Positions 44,225-53,126 of a DNA stretch of 64,000 bases are shown here, in pieces. Both the position numbers and the translations under genes were made by a program. Within the stretch, counting starts at the first letter, position 1. The number at the start of each line of letters is the position of its first letter. The stretch is taken from the NCBI RefSeq assembly GCF_030441895.1, contig NZ_JARJAS010000009.1; one strand, written 5' to 3'. Under the pieces are notes generated by a model. It worked only from the letters and a program-made list of their open reading frames with translations. It did not search any database and was not told where the DNA came from. Source of the stretch: Enterococcus_D entomosocium (GTDB taxonomy: Bacteria > Bacillota > Bacilli > Lactobacillales > Enterococcaceae).

Positions 44225-44262
44225 AAAGACGGAGTGAACCTTGGTTCATGCCGTCTTTTTTT
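44225..44262 (+). terminator. Intrinsic terminator after the ECF operon
   Basis: AAGACGG..TGAAC pairs with GTTCA..CCGTCTT, followed by a run of seven T. Confidence 0.88.
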
Positions 44263-44362
44263 GGTCGAACATGAAAAAATCTTCATGTTTTTTTCTTTCA
44301 ATCAGTTAGGAAGTTTTGAAAAAATCCGTTATGATAGAAGCAAAACCAGAGGAGGAGCGCAT

Positions 44363-45070
44363 ATGACTTTGAAGATCTTGCTAGTAGAAGACGAAGAAAG
44401 TTTAGCCAGTTTTATCCAGTCCGAATTGACTTTTGAGGGATATGGCACGGTCTGGGCCAAAGATGGGCAAGAGGCAGTGACCTTGTTCAATCAGCAAGCA
44501 AATGCTTTTGATCTGATTTTATTGGATTGGATGCTGCCAATCTATGATGGCATCACAGTGGCGCGGCGGATACGCAAAGAAAGCGACATCCCGATTTTGA
44601 TGATGACCGCCAGAAATCAAACCGCCGATGTGGTGACGGGGCTTGATGTTGGGTTAGATGATTATTTAACGAAACCTTTTGAAATCGAAGAACTGTTTGC
44701 CAGAATTCGCGTGATCGAGCGGCGGCTGCAAAGAGAAGCCAAACAACAAAAGAACCAGCAAAACCAATTAGTGGCGGGGGAGCTGATGATGGACATCGCC
44801 AAGCACTTGGTTCAGGTTGCCGGTGAAACCATTGAGTTGACGCCCAAAGAGTTTGGGATTTTATATGAATTGATGAAAGAGCCGGAAGTCGTCAAAACCA
44901 GAGATGACCTATTGAATGAGATTTGGGGTTATGAATACGACGGTCAAACGAATGTTGTAGATGTCTATATCCGTACACTGCGGAACAAGCTGGATGTTTG
45001 CGGCAAAGGCAAAATGATCGCAACCGTTCGAGGATTAGGCTATGTCTTGAGGACCGACCATGAAGAATAA
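44363..45070 (+). CDS. OmpR/PhoB-family response regulator
   Basis: A 235-residue regulator: receiver domain (1-120) with acidic pocket Glu9/Asp10 and phosphoacceptor Asp55 in LILLDWMLP, and Lys in LTKPFE; then a winged-helix DNA-binding domain (about 135-232, ELTPKEFGILYELM and VDVYIRTLRNKLD). GGAGGAG precedes ATG 44363. It overlaps the kinase gene by 11 nt and forms a two-component system with it. Signal unknown. Confidence 0.93.
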   Translation: MTLKILLVEDEESLASFIQSELTFEGYGTVWAKDGQEAVTLFNQQANAFDLILLDWMLPIYDGITVARRIRKESDIPILMMTARNQTADVVTGLDVGLDDYLTKPFEIEELFARIRVIERRLQREAKQQKNQQNQLVAGELMMDIAKHLVQVAGETIELTPKEFGILYELMKEPEVVKTRDDLLNEIWGYEYDGQTNVVDVYIRTLRNKLDVCGKGKMIATVRGLGYVLRTDHEE

Positions 45071-46418
45071 GTCAGTCAACCAACGTAGAAAAACAGCCCA
45101 GTTTCAATTGACGAGCCGCTTTTCCTTGATACTCTTTGGTCTGCTGATTCTCTTCAATCTGCTGTTTATTTTATTATCCGTAGGTTATTTGTTTGAACAT
45201 ATCGAAAATCGTGCCAGCAACATTCTTGAAGCCATCGAAAAAGGCGAGGCATCAGGGGATACCTGGGACACTCTCGTCAATGCCTATGTTTCGGCAGATG
45301 AAGAAGACGCCCTGCAAGTGATCTTAGCCGATGGCAGTGTCGTTTCATCAGAAGATGCGGAAGAGATTTTTGCCGATATCAATCAAGGACGAGTGATGCC
45401 ATTTCTCGAAGACATCGTTTTTACAGAGGATGGCATCTATTACACGAAAACCCAAGAAGTCGATGGGGATCAGGTGACGATCGCTATCAATGGGGAGGAT
45501 AGTGTGGAATTAGCCTATGGTCTCTTTATGATCAGCAGTTTCTTGAATCTGATCGCTGTTGTGATTGGCAGCCTGCTGATTTATTGGAGTGTCGGGAAAT
45601 GGAGTCAGAAACTTACCGGCATGGCGCAAGAAATTGCTGCCATTGAACAAAGCCGACAAGGAGAATTGTCAGTGTCTGAAGAACCCATCGAGATTCGTTC
45701 GGTGGCCTTGGCGTTCAATAAATTGTTGAAAGAACAGCGTGAGACGATCGAACGGGAAAAACGATTCGTTGCCGATGCTTCCCATGAGCTGCGCACACCT
45801 TTGGCTGCGATTCGCGGACATGTCCAATTGATCCAGCGGCGTGGAACCAAACATCCCGAAGTCATTCCTTCCTCGATGGCATTTATTGACAAAGAGTCGA
45901 AGCGTTTGGAAACATTGAGCAATCAATTGCTAGACCTAGAAAAAAATCAATCCCAAGAAGAAATGACCCTTGTTAATGTTTCCCAGATCGTCCGAGAAGA
46001 GTGTGAAAAACAAGCGACGATCGTTCCGCAATCGATTGAATATTTTGTGGAGAACCAATGTATGAAGCGAGGACATAAACGTGACTTCCAGCAAATCATC
46101 CAAAACCTGTTAGAAAATGCCGCGAAGTATTCGCCTGTTGATCAGCCGATTCATGTGACCTTGACACAAGAGCAAAGGCAGTTGTCTTTAACCGTCGTCG
46201 ATTTTGGCATTGGGATTCCCGATGATAAGAAAGCCTTGATTTTTGAACGGTTCTATCGGGTAGAAGATTCTCGTTCTAGCCAGATTGCCGGTTCAGGCAT
46301 TGGGCTTTCACTGGTAAAACAGCTGGCAGACAAATATCATGCCAAAATCACCGTGACAGACAATCAACCGCAAGGCAGTATCTTTAAGCTGGCCTTTCCA
46401 AATGAAAGAGAAAGATGA
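45060..46418 (+). CDS. Sensor histidine kinase
   Basis: A 452-residue membrane kinase: first membrane segment about 22-46, extracytoplasmic acidic sensor loop of about 105 residues, second segment about 154-176, HAMP domain, dimerisation domain with phosphorylated His242 in ASHELRTPLAAI, and ATPase domain with N-box QNLLENAAKYSP and G-boxes DFGIGIPDD and GSGIGLSLV. It phosphorylates the response regulator encoded just upstream. The signal is unknown. The downstream lipoprotein with PepSY domains may be a target or sensor partner. Confidence 0.93.
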   Translation: MKNKSVNQRRKTAQFQLTSRFSLILFGLLILFNLLFILLSVGYLFEHIENRASNILEAIEKGEASGDTWDTLVNAYVSADEEDALQVILADGSVVSSEDAEEIFADINQGRVMPFLEDIVFTEDGIYYTKTQEVDGDQVTIAINGEDSVELAYGLFMISSFLNLIAVVIGSLLIYWSVGKWSQKLTGMAQEIAAIEQSRQGELSVSEEPIEIRSVALAFNKLLKEQRETIEREKRFVADASHELRTPLAAIRGHVQLIQRRGTKHPEVIPSSMAFIDKESKRLETLSNQLLDLEKNQSQEEMTLVNVSQIVREECEKQATIVPQSIEYFVENQCMKRGHKRDFQQIIQNLLENAAKYSPVDQPIHVTLTQEQRQLSLTVVDFGIGIPDDKKALIFERFYRVEDSRSSQIAGSGIGLSLVKQLADKYHAKITVTDNQPQGSIFKLAFPNERER

Positions 46419-46461
46419 AGATTTTTTTAGATTTTCTTCAAGCAATTTTGATTCTTTTTCT

Positions 46462-46490
46462 TTGGGAACTTGTTATTCTAAATATATAGA
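46462..46490 (+). promoter_or_regulatory. Predicted promoter of the PepSY lipoprotein gene
   Basis: TTGGGA at 46462-46467 and TATAGA at 46485-46490 with a 17-bp spacer. The T/C-rich stretch upstream resembles the one before the response regulator gene, so autoregulation by the two-component system is possible. Confidence 0.45.
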
Positions 46491-46525
46491 AAAAAGGAAT
46501 ACACAAACAATTGGAGGAATGAAAC

Positions 46526-47164
46526 ATGAAAAAAACAACTATTTTATTCGGAATTGCCGCATTAGGGTTATTGGCAGGATGTACACAAAACAACACGGGA
46601 AATTCAGAACCTGCGCAAAACAGCAGCTCAAGCACAGCAGTTGCCTCATCAAGTGAAACAACCTCATCACAAGCAGCGGACAGCTCTTCAAGCAGTGCAG
46701 CGATCGCCAATGGGGGCTTGCCTACGGTGACCGTAGAAGAAGCGATCCAAGTATTCCAAGACAAATACCCAGATGCAGCGATCACTTCGATTGATTTGGA
46801 TACTTCTTTTGGCAATTACTTCTACCAAGTAGAAGGCGTGGATGAAACGAATGAGTTTGAATTAAAGATCGATGCAGAAACCAAAGAAACTTCTGAAGAA
46901 AGAACGGAAAAATTGGATGCCGATGAACAAAACGGTGTCAAAAAAGATGCCGATCAATTGGACCTAACCAACTTGCTTTCATTGGAAGAAATTTCTGATA
47001 TCGCCGTGAAAGAAGCTGGCGGTGGTCAAGCAACAGATTGGTCATTAGACAAAGAAATGAATGTAACCTATTGGGAAGTCAAAGTAGAAGATGGCAACAA
47101 ACAAACAGATGTGAAAATCAATGCCCAAACAGGTGAAGTACTTGAAACAGAATTGGATGACTAA
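46526..47164 (+). CDS. Lipoprotein with two PepSY-like domains
   Basis: A 212-residue lipoprotein. The lipobox is LLAGC with Cys19, followed by a Ser/Thr/Ala/Asn-rich tether to about residue 68. Two PepSY-type units follow: TVEEAIQVFQDKYPDAAITSIDLD with FELKIDAETKE, and LSLEEISDIAVKEAGGG with TDVKINAQTGEV. PepSY domains occur in extracytoplasmic proteins linked to protease inhibition and envelope sensing. It has its own promoter and lies 107 nt after the kinase gene. GGAGG lies upstream of ATG 46526. Confidence 0.88.
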   Translation: MKKTTILFGIAALGLLAGCTQNNTGNSEPAQNSSSSTAVASSSETTSSQAADSSSSSAAIANGGLPTVTVEEAIQVFQDKYPDAAITSIDLDTSFGNYFYQVEGVDETNEFELKIDAETKETSEERTEKLDADEQNGVKKDADQLDLTNLLSLEEISDIAVKEAGGGQATDWSLDKEMNVTYWEVKVEDGNKQTDVKINAQTGEVLETELDD

Positions 47165-47183
47165 TCCTTTTACGCAGTAAAAA

Positions 47184-47233
47184 AGATAAGCCGCTATCGT
47201 CTATGCGCAAAAGACGATAACGGCTTATTTCTT
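47184..47233. terminator. Intrinsic terminator between convergent genes
   Basis: AATAAGCCG..TATCGTCT pairs with AGACGATAACGGCTTATT around a short loop, T-rich on the right and A-rich on the left. It serves the lipoprotein gene and possibly the small leftward gene. Confidence 0.85.
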
Positions 47234-47403
47234 TACGTATGCTGTTTGACTTCAGTTAACGGTTTGACGCGACCACCAATTTTATCTGCAAATGCTTCGG
47301 ACTGCTTCCGATCTTCAAAGACCCATAACTTGTCTGGAATTTTTTCACGAGTGCGACGACCATCTTTGCCAATGTAACCATGCAAAACTTTAATCACGTA
47401 CAT
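47233..47403 (-). CDS. Small basic protein of 56 residues, unknown function
   Basis: The frame starts MYVIKVLHGYIGKDG and ends TEVKQHT; it is basic and predicted alpha/beta without a membrane segment. It has AAGG 9 nt before ATG 47403 (ATG 47409 and 47412 also in frame), its own promoter with a perfect TATAAT, and ends at a terminator. These signals make it a likely real gene in an otherwise empty 330-bp gap. I do not recognise the family. The opening YVIKVLHGYI and the later DKLWVFEDRKQSEAFADKI suggest a small nucleic-acid-binding or regulatory protein only in a loose sense. Confidence 0.75.
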   Translation of the reverse strand: MYVIKVLHGYIGKDGRRTREKIPDKLWVFEDRKQSEAFADKIGGRVKPLTEVKQHT

Positions 47404-47433
47404 CGCCATCATCCTTCCCTGAAATTACTTTTG

Positions 47434-47461
47434 ATTATACGAAAGCCGTTTCAAAAAGCAA
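47434..47461 (-). promoter_or_regulatory. Promoter of the 56-residue protein gene
   Basis: On the minus strand TTGCTT (47461-47456) and perfect TATAAT (47439-47434) with a 16-bp spacer. Confidence 0.6.
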
Positions 47462-47493
47462 GGATTTTGACTTAAATGAGTGATCAGAATTGA

Positions 47494-47928
47494 TTATTCT
47501 CCTGACAGGGCAGCATAATCAGCAAATCGTTGATGGATTTCAGGAAAACTACGCTTCAGCTGCACGATGCGATTGGTCTCTTTTGCTAAAAAACAATGCT
47601 TTGAAGTCCCCGTCGTAGCCAACTGACCATCGCTAGTTTTGTAGATCTCATAGCGAAAATCCAAACGCGTGCCCGTATATTTGTCGACCAAAACATCGAT
47701 TCGCACCTCATCTTCGTAACGAATCATCGTTTTGTATTGCGCACTGACTTCCAGCACGGGAACGATCAAGCCAGCTTCTTCGATCGTATGATACGGTAAA
47801 TCCAAAAACGCCAGTAATTCCACGCGGGCCTCTTCAAACCAGCGGATATAATTGGCGTGATGGATGATCGCCATTTGATCGGTCTCATAGTAGTGTGGTT
47901 GACGGATATAGCCTGAATATAAAGACAT
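47494..47928 (-). CDS. Acyl-CoA thioesterase, hot-dog fold (YbgC/4HBT-like)
   Basis: A 144-residue single hot-dog domain with the 4HBT/YbgC signature: YYETDQMAIIHHANYIRWFEEAR, where Asp and the following His-containing loop form the active site. It hydrolyses short or aromatic acyl-CoA thioesters, or acyl-ACP. ATG 47928 is behind AAAGGAGC at 8 nt; the frame is open upstream but without ribosome binding site or homology. Physiological substrate unknown. Confidence 0.88.
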   Translation of the reverse strand: MSLYSGYIRQPHYYETDQMAIIHHANYIRWFEEARVELLAFLDLPYHTIEEAGLIVPVLEVSAQYKTMIRYEDEVRIDVLVDKYTGTRLDFRYEIYKTSDGQLATTGTSKHCFLAKETNRIVQLKRSFPEIHQRFADYAALSGE

Positions 47929-48077
47929 AAAAACAGCTCCTTTCATAGAAACAAAACCTTCGTTATTCAGCATAACGCAAAAAGAAAGAAAAGCAAACAG
48001 AAGGGTAACTTCTTTGCGTTGACTACTAGAGAAAACGCTACTTGAAAGCAGCGGAGTGAAAAAGACAGTGAAACACC

Positions 48078-48106
48078 TTGACTTTTTCATAGCTTTCTTG
48101 TAGTTT
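48078..48106 (+). promoter_or_regulatory. Predicted promoter of the T-box/hisS-aspS transcript
   Basis: TTGACT at 48078-48083 and TAGTTT at 48101-48106, 17-bp spacer. GATAAT a few bases on is an alternative -10. Confidence 0.4.
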
Positions 48107-48127
48107 ATAGATAATATCAAAAATCAG

Positions 48128-48346
48128 TGAAGGATCGAGTACTTTATTCTATTCCTTAAAAGAGAAAACTGCCCCGGCTGAAAGCAGTTTAGGACGTGTA
48201 AAGGAAAGACAATCTGGAGATGAACAGAAGAAAAGCTGTTCCGTGACCGAGCGTTAATCGAGAGGAGAAGAACATTTCTCGAATTTAGGTGGTACCGCGT
48301 GTAATCAAAACTCGCCCTTGTATAAAAAAACAAGGGCGAGTTTTTT
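48128..48346 (+). ncRNA. T-box leader, predicted specifier GAC (tRNA-Asp)
   Basis: The T-box core TTTAGGTGGTACCGCG is at 48284-48299, followed by a terminator. In stem I, GGAT (48132-48135) pairs with ATCT (48212-48215); AGTA of the specifier loop is at 48138-48141 and the opposite side carries GAC (48208-48210) followed by A, which is the normal specifier position. GAC reads as an Asp codon. Uncharged tRNA-Asp would pair with both sites and prevent termination, raising hisS-aspS expression. Confidence 0.9.
48311..48346 (+). terminator. T-box regulated terminator
   Basis: CTCGCCCTTGT pairs perfectly with ACAAGGGCGAG around an A-rich 8-nt loop, followed by six T. Confidence 0.93.
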
Positions 48347-48352
48347 GCTGTG

Positions 48353-48657
48353 AATCACTATGATTGGCTTGCGGAGCAAGACAGAATAGATGATGAACAG
48401 TACTAGGCGACCACAGGGAGCGTAGTAACCATACTAGGAATCACTGGGGTTGGCTTGCGGAGCAAGACAGAATAGATGATGAACAGTACTAGGCGACCCT
48501 AGGGAGCGTAGTAACCATACTAGGAATCACTGGGGTTGGCTTGCGGAGCAAGACAGAATAGATGATGAACAGTACTAGGCGACCTAGGGAGCGTAGTAAC
48601 CGAACTAGGAATCACTGGGATTGTCTTTTGGAGCAAGACAGAATAGATGATGACCAG
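48353..48657 (+). repeat. Tandem repeat array B, three 85-86-nt units plus a truncated unit
   Basis: Units start at 48353, 48439, 48525 and 48610, each beginning AATCACT and containing AGATGATGA, then (in the three full units) AGTACTAGGCGACC and GGAGCGTAGTAACC. Full units form a hairpin CTTGC-GGA-GCAAG (48368-48380 in the first). The array begins 7 nt after the T-box terminator's T-tract, in the same TTTTTTGCT-TGAATCACT context as array A. Overall the two families share roughly two thirds of positions. Function unknown. Confidence 0.93.
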
Positions 48658-48796
48658 CAGCAACCAACCACTAAAAGCGCAATAACCCAAAAGCCAAACA
48701 CGAGAACAACCCACCCATATCAACGAGCAACAAGCAATAGGTGAATAAGCAAACAAGTAATGAAAGCAAAGAACATGGGCAACCATGAAACAAATA
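48658..48796 (+). other. A/C-rich, T-poor leader between array B and hisS
   Basis: About 140 nt made mainly of CAA-, AAC- and AAG-type runs with few T residues, so it should be largely unpaired as RNA. No gene is seen. It ends at the hisS ribosome binding site. Confidence 0.6.
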
Positions 48797-48810
48797 GGAG
48801 GATGCATACG

Positions 48811-50109
48811 ATGAGTTACCAACGTCCAAAAGGAACCAACGATATTTTGCCAGGAGAATCCGAAAAATGGCAATTTGTGGAAGAAACAGCACGTTTAGTG
48901 TTTCGCGATTACCAATTCAATGAGATTCGGACACCGATTTTTGAGCACTTTGAAGTGATTGCCCGCAGTGTCGGGGACACAACGGATATCGTTTCAAAAG
49001 AAATGTATGATTTCTACGATAAAGGAGAGCGGCATGTGACGTTGCGTCCAGAAGGCACCGCACCGATCGCTCGTTCTTATGTCGAAAACAAACTATTCGG
49101 ACCAGAACATACGAAGCCTTATAAAGTGTTTTACATGGGACCAATGTTCCGTTATGAACGTCCGCAAAAAGGCCGTTTGCGTCAATTCCACCAAATCGGT
49201 GTCGAAGTTTTCGGTTCAGCAAATCCAGCGACCGATGTTGAGACAATGGCGATGGCAATGGATTTTTATCGTCAATTAGGACTGAGTCAATTGCGCTTGG
49301 TCATCAATTCATTAGGTGACAAAGAGACACGCCAAAACTATCGTCAAGCGTTGATCGATTATCTAGCGCCCCATGAAGCGGAGCTTAGTGAGGATTCAAA
49401 ACGCCGCTTGCATGAGAATCCTTTGCGGGTCCTTGACAGCAAAGACAAGCGAGACCAAAAATTTGTGGCAGATGCGCCATCGATCTTAGACTACTTAACG
49501 CCAGATGCCAAGGCACATTTTGAAACCGTAACGAGTATGCTGGATGCGTTGGAGATCCCTTATGAGGTCGATTCGAATATGGTGCGTGGTCTGGATTATT
49601 ATACCCACACGATTTTTGAGATCATGAGTGATGCACCAAAAATGGGGGCGCAAGCCACCATCTGTGCCGGCGGTCGTTACAATCATTTAGTGGAAGAGCT
49701 AGGTGGACCAGAAACACCTGGTTTTGGTTTTGCTTTGGGGATCGAACGTTTATTGATCACTATGGAAGCCGAAGAAGTTGTGATTCCTGCTTTGAATGAG
49801 TTAGATGCGTATGTGGTTGGTCTGGGACAAGAAACCAATTTAGAAGCGCTGAAAGTCGTGCAAGCGATTCGTAATTTCGGCTTTTCTGCCGATCGTGATT
49901 TCATGGATCGTAAAGCCAAAGCCCAGTTCAAATCTGCTGATAAACAAGGGGCACGGTTGGTTCTGACTCTAGGCGAAACAGAATTAGCAGAACAAGTGAT
50001 CAATATCAAATCCATGGCAAGCCGTGAAGAAAAACAATTTCCGTTAGCGGATCTTTATGCCCGCTTCGATGAGATCTACGATGAAATGACAACCAAAATG
50101 TTTGAGTGA
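48811..50109 (+). CDS. hisS: Histidyl-tRNA synthetase
   Basis: A 432-residue class II synthetase: start [14 protein letters not shown], motif 2 region [19 protein letters not shown], histidine motifs [12 protein letters not shown] and class II motif 3 [12 protein letters not shown], then the anticodon-binding domain (about 330-425). ATG 48811 is behind AGGAGG. It is the first gene of hisS-aspS and is controlled by the T-box upstream. Confidence 0.98.
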   Translation: MSYQRPKGTNDILPGESEKWQFVEETARLVFRDYQFNEIRTPIFEHFEVIARSVGDTTDIVSKEMYDFYDKGERHVTLRPEGTAPIARSYVENKLFGPEHTKPYKVFYMGPMFRYERPQKGRLRQFHQIGVEVFGSANPATDVETMAMAMDFYRQLGLSQLRLVINSLGDKETRQNYRQALIDYLAPHEAELSEDSKRRLHENPLRVLDSKDKRDQKFVADAPSILDYLTPDAKAHFETVTSMLDALEIPYEVDSNMVRGLDYYTHTIFEIMSDAPKMGAQATICAGGRYNHLVEELGGPETPGFGFALGIERLLITMEAEEVVIPALNELDAYVVGLGQETNLEALKVVQAIRNFGFSADRDFMDRKAKAQFKSADKQGARLVLTLGETELAEQVINIKSMASREEKQFPLADLYARFDEIYDEMTTKMFE

Positions 50110-50120
50110 GGAGAAAAAGA

Positions 50121-51896
50121 ATGACAAAACGTACAGTATATTGCGGGTTAGTAAATGAGACCCATTTAAACCAGACAGTGACACTAAAAGGCTGGGTGCA
50201 AAAGCGCCGTGACTTAGGTGGCGTGATTTTTATTGACTTGCGCGACCGGGAAGGGATCGTGCAAATCGTCTTCAATCCTGAGGTTTCGAAAGAAGCCTGG
50301 GAAATCGCGGACAAATGCCGCAGCGAATATGTATTAGAAGTAACAGGTCAAGTAATCAATCGTGCACCAGAAGCCATCAATCCGAAAATGGTGACAGGTG
50401 CCTATGAAGTGATGATCAGCGAAATCACGATTTTAAACACTGCAAAAACACCAGCCTTTTTGATTGAAGATGATCAAACCGTTGGCGACGAGATTCGCAT
50501 GAAATACCGTTATTTAGACTTGCGTCGTCCAAAAATGACGAACAACATCGTGATGCGGGCGAAAACGACGCAAGCGATCCGCAATTTCTTAGACACGAAC
50601 GAGTTCTTGGATATCGAAACACCTTATCTAGGAAAATCAACACCAGAGGGCGCGCGGGATTATTTGGTTCCTTCACGGATCTATCCAGGTCATTTCTATG
50701 CGTTGCCGCAATCACCACAAATTTTTAAACAGTTATTGATGGGCGCCGGCTTCGATCGCTACTATCAAATCGTACGTTGCTTCCGTGACGAAGATTTGCG
50801 GGGCGACCGTCAACCAGAATTTACCCAAGTCGATATCGAAACCTCTTTCTTGACGGCAGAAGAAATCCAAACCTATACGGAAGAGCTATTGGCAAAAGTG
50901 ATGCGAGAAGTCAAAGGCATCGAAGTTACCTTGCCATTCCCACGGATGACCTATGATGAGGCAATGGGACGCTACGGCAGTGACAAACCAGATACACGGT
51001 TTGACATGGAGCTTATCGACTTATCAGAAGTTGTGAAAGACGTTGATTTTAAAGTCTTCCAAATGGCTCTTGAAAAAGGCGGCGTTGTGAAAGTCTTGAA
51101 TGCCAAAGGGGCTGCAGACAAATACTCAAGAAAAGACATGGACAATCTAGGCCATTACGCTGGCCAATTTGGTGCCAAAGGATTGGCATGGGTCAAAGTT
51201 GAAGAAGATGGATTGAAAGGACCGATCGCTAAATTCTTGACGGAAGCAACCGACGCGATTATTGCAGCAGCCAATGCGGAAGTTGGCGATATTCTGATGT
51301 TTGGTGCCGATTCCTTTGAGATCGTTTCAGCAACGTTAGGTGCGATTCGTAATAAATTAGGAAAAGAATTAGGCTTGATCGACGAGAGCAAATTCAACTT
51401 CCTATGGGTTACTGACTGGCCGCAATTTGAATACGATGAAGAAGCAGGCCGCTATGTTTCTGCTCACCATCCATTCACATTGCCAAAAGAAAGCGATCTG
51501 CCATTGTTAACGACAGACCCTTCAAAGGTCTATGCGCAAGCCTACGATATCGTGCTAAACGGTTACGAGTTAGGTGGCGGATCATTGCGTATCCATACAC
51601 GGGAAGTGCAAGAGCAAATGTTTGAAGCGCTGGGCTTCTCACGTCGCGAGATGCAAAATCAATTTGGCTTCTTATTGGATGCTTTGGATTATGGTTTCCC
51701 ACCACATGGTGGCATCGCCCTTGGGTTAGACCGGTTAGTGATGCTCTTGGCTGGTGAAGAAAACATTCGCGAAGTCATTGCCTTCCCTAAAAATGGGAAA
51801 GCGGCTGATCCAATGTCACAAGCGCCAAGTACCGTTTCGCCAATGCAACTGTTTGACTTGAGCATTGATGTAACAACGGTTGAAGAAAACGAATAA
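50121..51896 (+). CDS. aspS: Aspartyl-tRNA synthetase
   Basis: A 591-residue bacterial-type AspRS: N-terminal OB fold (about 1-105, [24 protein letters not shown]), class II motif 2 in [16 protein letters not shown], the GAD insertion domain (about 290-420) and motif 3 in [16 protein letters not shown] 50121 follows GAGGAG (50108-50113) and lies 11 nt after hisS. The tRNA-Asp T-box upstream fits this second gene of the operon better than hisS. Confidence 0.98.
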   Translation: MTKRTVYCGLVNETHLNQTVTLKGWVQKRRDLGGVIFIDLRDREGIVQIVFNPEVSKEAWEIADKCRSEYVLEVTGQVINRAPEAINPKMVTGAYEVMISEITILNTAKTPAFLIEDDQTVGDEIRMKYRYLDLRRPKMTNNIVMRAKTTQAIRNFLDTNEFLDIETPYLGKSTPEGARDYLVPSRIYPGHFYALPQSPQIFKQLLMGAGFDRYYQIVRCFRDEDLRGDRQPEFTQVDIETSFLTAEEIQTYTEELLAKVMREVKGIEVTLPFPRMTYDEAMGRYGSDKPDTRFDMELIDLSEVVKDVDFKVFQMALEKGGVVKVLNAKGAADKYSRKDMDNLGHYAGQFGAKGLAWVKVEEDGLKGPIAKFLTEATDAIIAAANAEVGDILMFGADSFEIVSATLGAIRNKLGKELGLIDESKFNFLWVTDWPQFEYDEEAGRYVSAHHPFTLPKESDLPLLTTDPSKVYAQAYDIVLNGYELGGGSLRIHTREVQEQMFEALGFSRREMQNQFGFLLDALDYGFPPHGGIALGLDRLVMLLAGEENIREVIAFPKNGKAADPMSQAPSTVSPMQLFDLSIDVTTVEENE

Positions 51897-51930
51897 GCGT
51901 TAAACCCATGATGAAATGAGTGATGAAATA

Positions 51931-51977
51931 GAAATTGGTGAATGAATGAAAAAAGTTCATGAGAATTCACCCATTTC
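51931..51977 (+). terminator. Probable terminator after aspS
   Basis: GAAAT-GGTGAAT pairs with ATTCACC-ATTTC with one mismatch, and ATGAA/TTCAT pair inside. The following T-tract is interrupted, so efficiency is uncertain. Confidence 0.55.
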
Positions 51978-52052
51978 TTTCATTGCTCGTTTCTTTTTTT
52001 ATGTGCTGAAGTATAATAAAGGCAAATCAAAAAAGTGAGGCTATGAAATGCA

Positions 52053-52928
52053 ATGACTCCTCTGTTTAAATGGCTCCCTCATCCGGAATATGCCAACAAA
52101 CTTTCATTCTCGATCGTGTACGCACTGCTGGCATCGATTGCGGTCAATTTTTTCTATCAGCCGGGCAATATTTATTCCAGCGGCATTACCGGTGTCGCTC
52201 AGATCATTACTACGATCTCAAGAGAATGGATCGGGTTTTATATCCCCTTATCCCTTGCGCTATTATTGTTGAATGTGCCATTATTTTTTCTTGGCTGGTT
52301 TAAGATCGGCCACAAATTTACGATCTTTACTGGAATCACTGTTTTATTGACATCCTTATTCGTGCAAATTTTGCCAGAAGAAACCGTCACGACGGACCCG
52401 ATGATCTGTGCGATTTTCGGTGGTGCCATCAATGGAGTGGGGATCGGCTATGCCTTGAAGAATGGTCTTTCTTCCGGAGGGCTGGATTTTGTCAGCATAG
52501 CCATCCGCAAACGGACAGGGAAGACGATCGGCTCGATATCGATTTTCTTTAACATTGTTATTTTGTTCGCCGCCGGAATCTTGTTTGGCTGGCAATATGC
52601 GTTGTATAGTGCAATCGCGATTTTTGTCAGTGGAAAAGTGACGGATGCGGTCTTTACGAAGCAAAAGAAAATGCAGGTGACGATCATCACTCGCAACCCA
52701 GAAGAAGTCATTCAAACGATCCAAAAACATATGCGGCGAGGCATTACCATCATCAATGAAGCCGAAGGAGCCTACAAGCATGACAAACAAACGGTTTTGC
52801 TGACGGTAGTCACACGCTTTGAACTGCCGATGCTGCGCAGTGCTATGAAAGAAGCCGATCCAAAAGCCTTTGTTAGTATTGCGGAAAATGTCCAGATTTT
52901 GGGTCGCTTTTATGAAGAAGAACTGTAA
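52053..52928 (+). CDS. YitT-family membrane protein
   Basis: A 291-residue protein with five predicted membrane segments in the first 200 residues (YitT family, with GINGVGIGYALKNGLSSGGLDFVS) and a C-terminal DUF2179 domain (about 205-290, QVTIITRNPEEVIQTIQKHMRRGITI). Biochemical function is not established. ATG 52053 is the first in-frame ATG after an upstream stop; AGTGAGG lies 12 nt away, which is long. A short overlapping frame at 52043 (eight codons) sits closer to the ribosome binding site and could modulate initiation. Confidence 0.88.
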   Translation: MTPLFKWLPHPEYANKLSFSIVYALLASIAVNFFYQPGNIYSSGITGVAQIITTISREWIGFYIPLSLALLLLNVPLFFLGWFKIGHKFTIFTGITVLLTSLFVQILPEETVTTDPMICAIFGGAINGVGIGYALKNGLSSGGLDFVSIAIRKRTGKTIGSISIFFNIVILFAAGILFGWQYALYSAIAIFVSGKVTDAVFTKQKKMQVTIITRNPEEVIQTIQKHMRRGITIINEAEGAYKHDKQTVLLTVVTRFELPMLRSAMKEADPKAFVSIAENVQILGRFYEEEL

Positions 52929-52941
52929 AAAAGGAGTTGAA

Positions 52942-52973
52942 AAAAGTATTTCTTTATAGAAGTACTTTTTTTT
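52942..52973 (+). terminator. Intrinsic terminator after the YitT gene
   Basis: AAAAGTATTTCT pairs with AGAAGTACTTTT (one wobble), loop TTAT, followed by further T. Confidence 0.85.
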
Positions 52974-53126
52974 CGCCAAAAATTAATTTTTTTGAAATAT
53001 AGCAGATGTTGCTAGCTTTATATGGGGGATTTCTGGTAAATTATGAGAGTATGGAATCAATAGCGTTCATGCTGAAATTGTTTTTTTATGAAACAATTGG
53101 ATCAATTAGAGAAAAGTGGTTGAAAA

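Noticed and set aside
48520..48873. Minus-strand frame across array B and the hisS start
   Set aside because: No ribosome binding site, overlaps the hisS start, and exists because the A/C-rich leader has few stops on that strand.
52043..52069. Eight-codon leader peptide overlapping the YitT start
   Set aside because: The ribosome binding site is only 2 nt away; noted with the gene but not supported as a separate feature.
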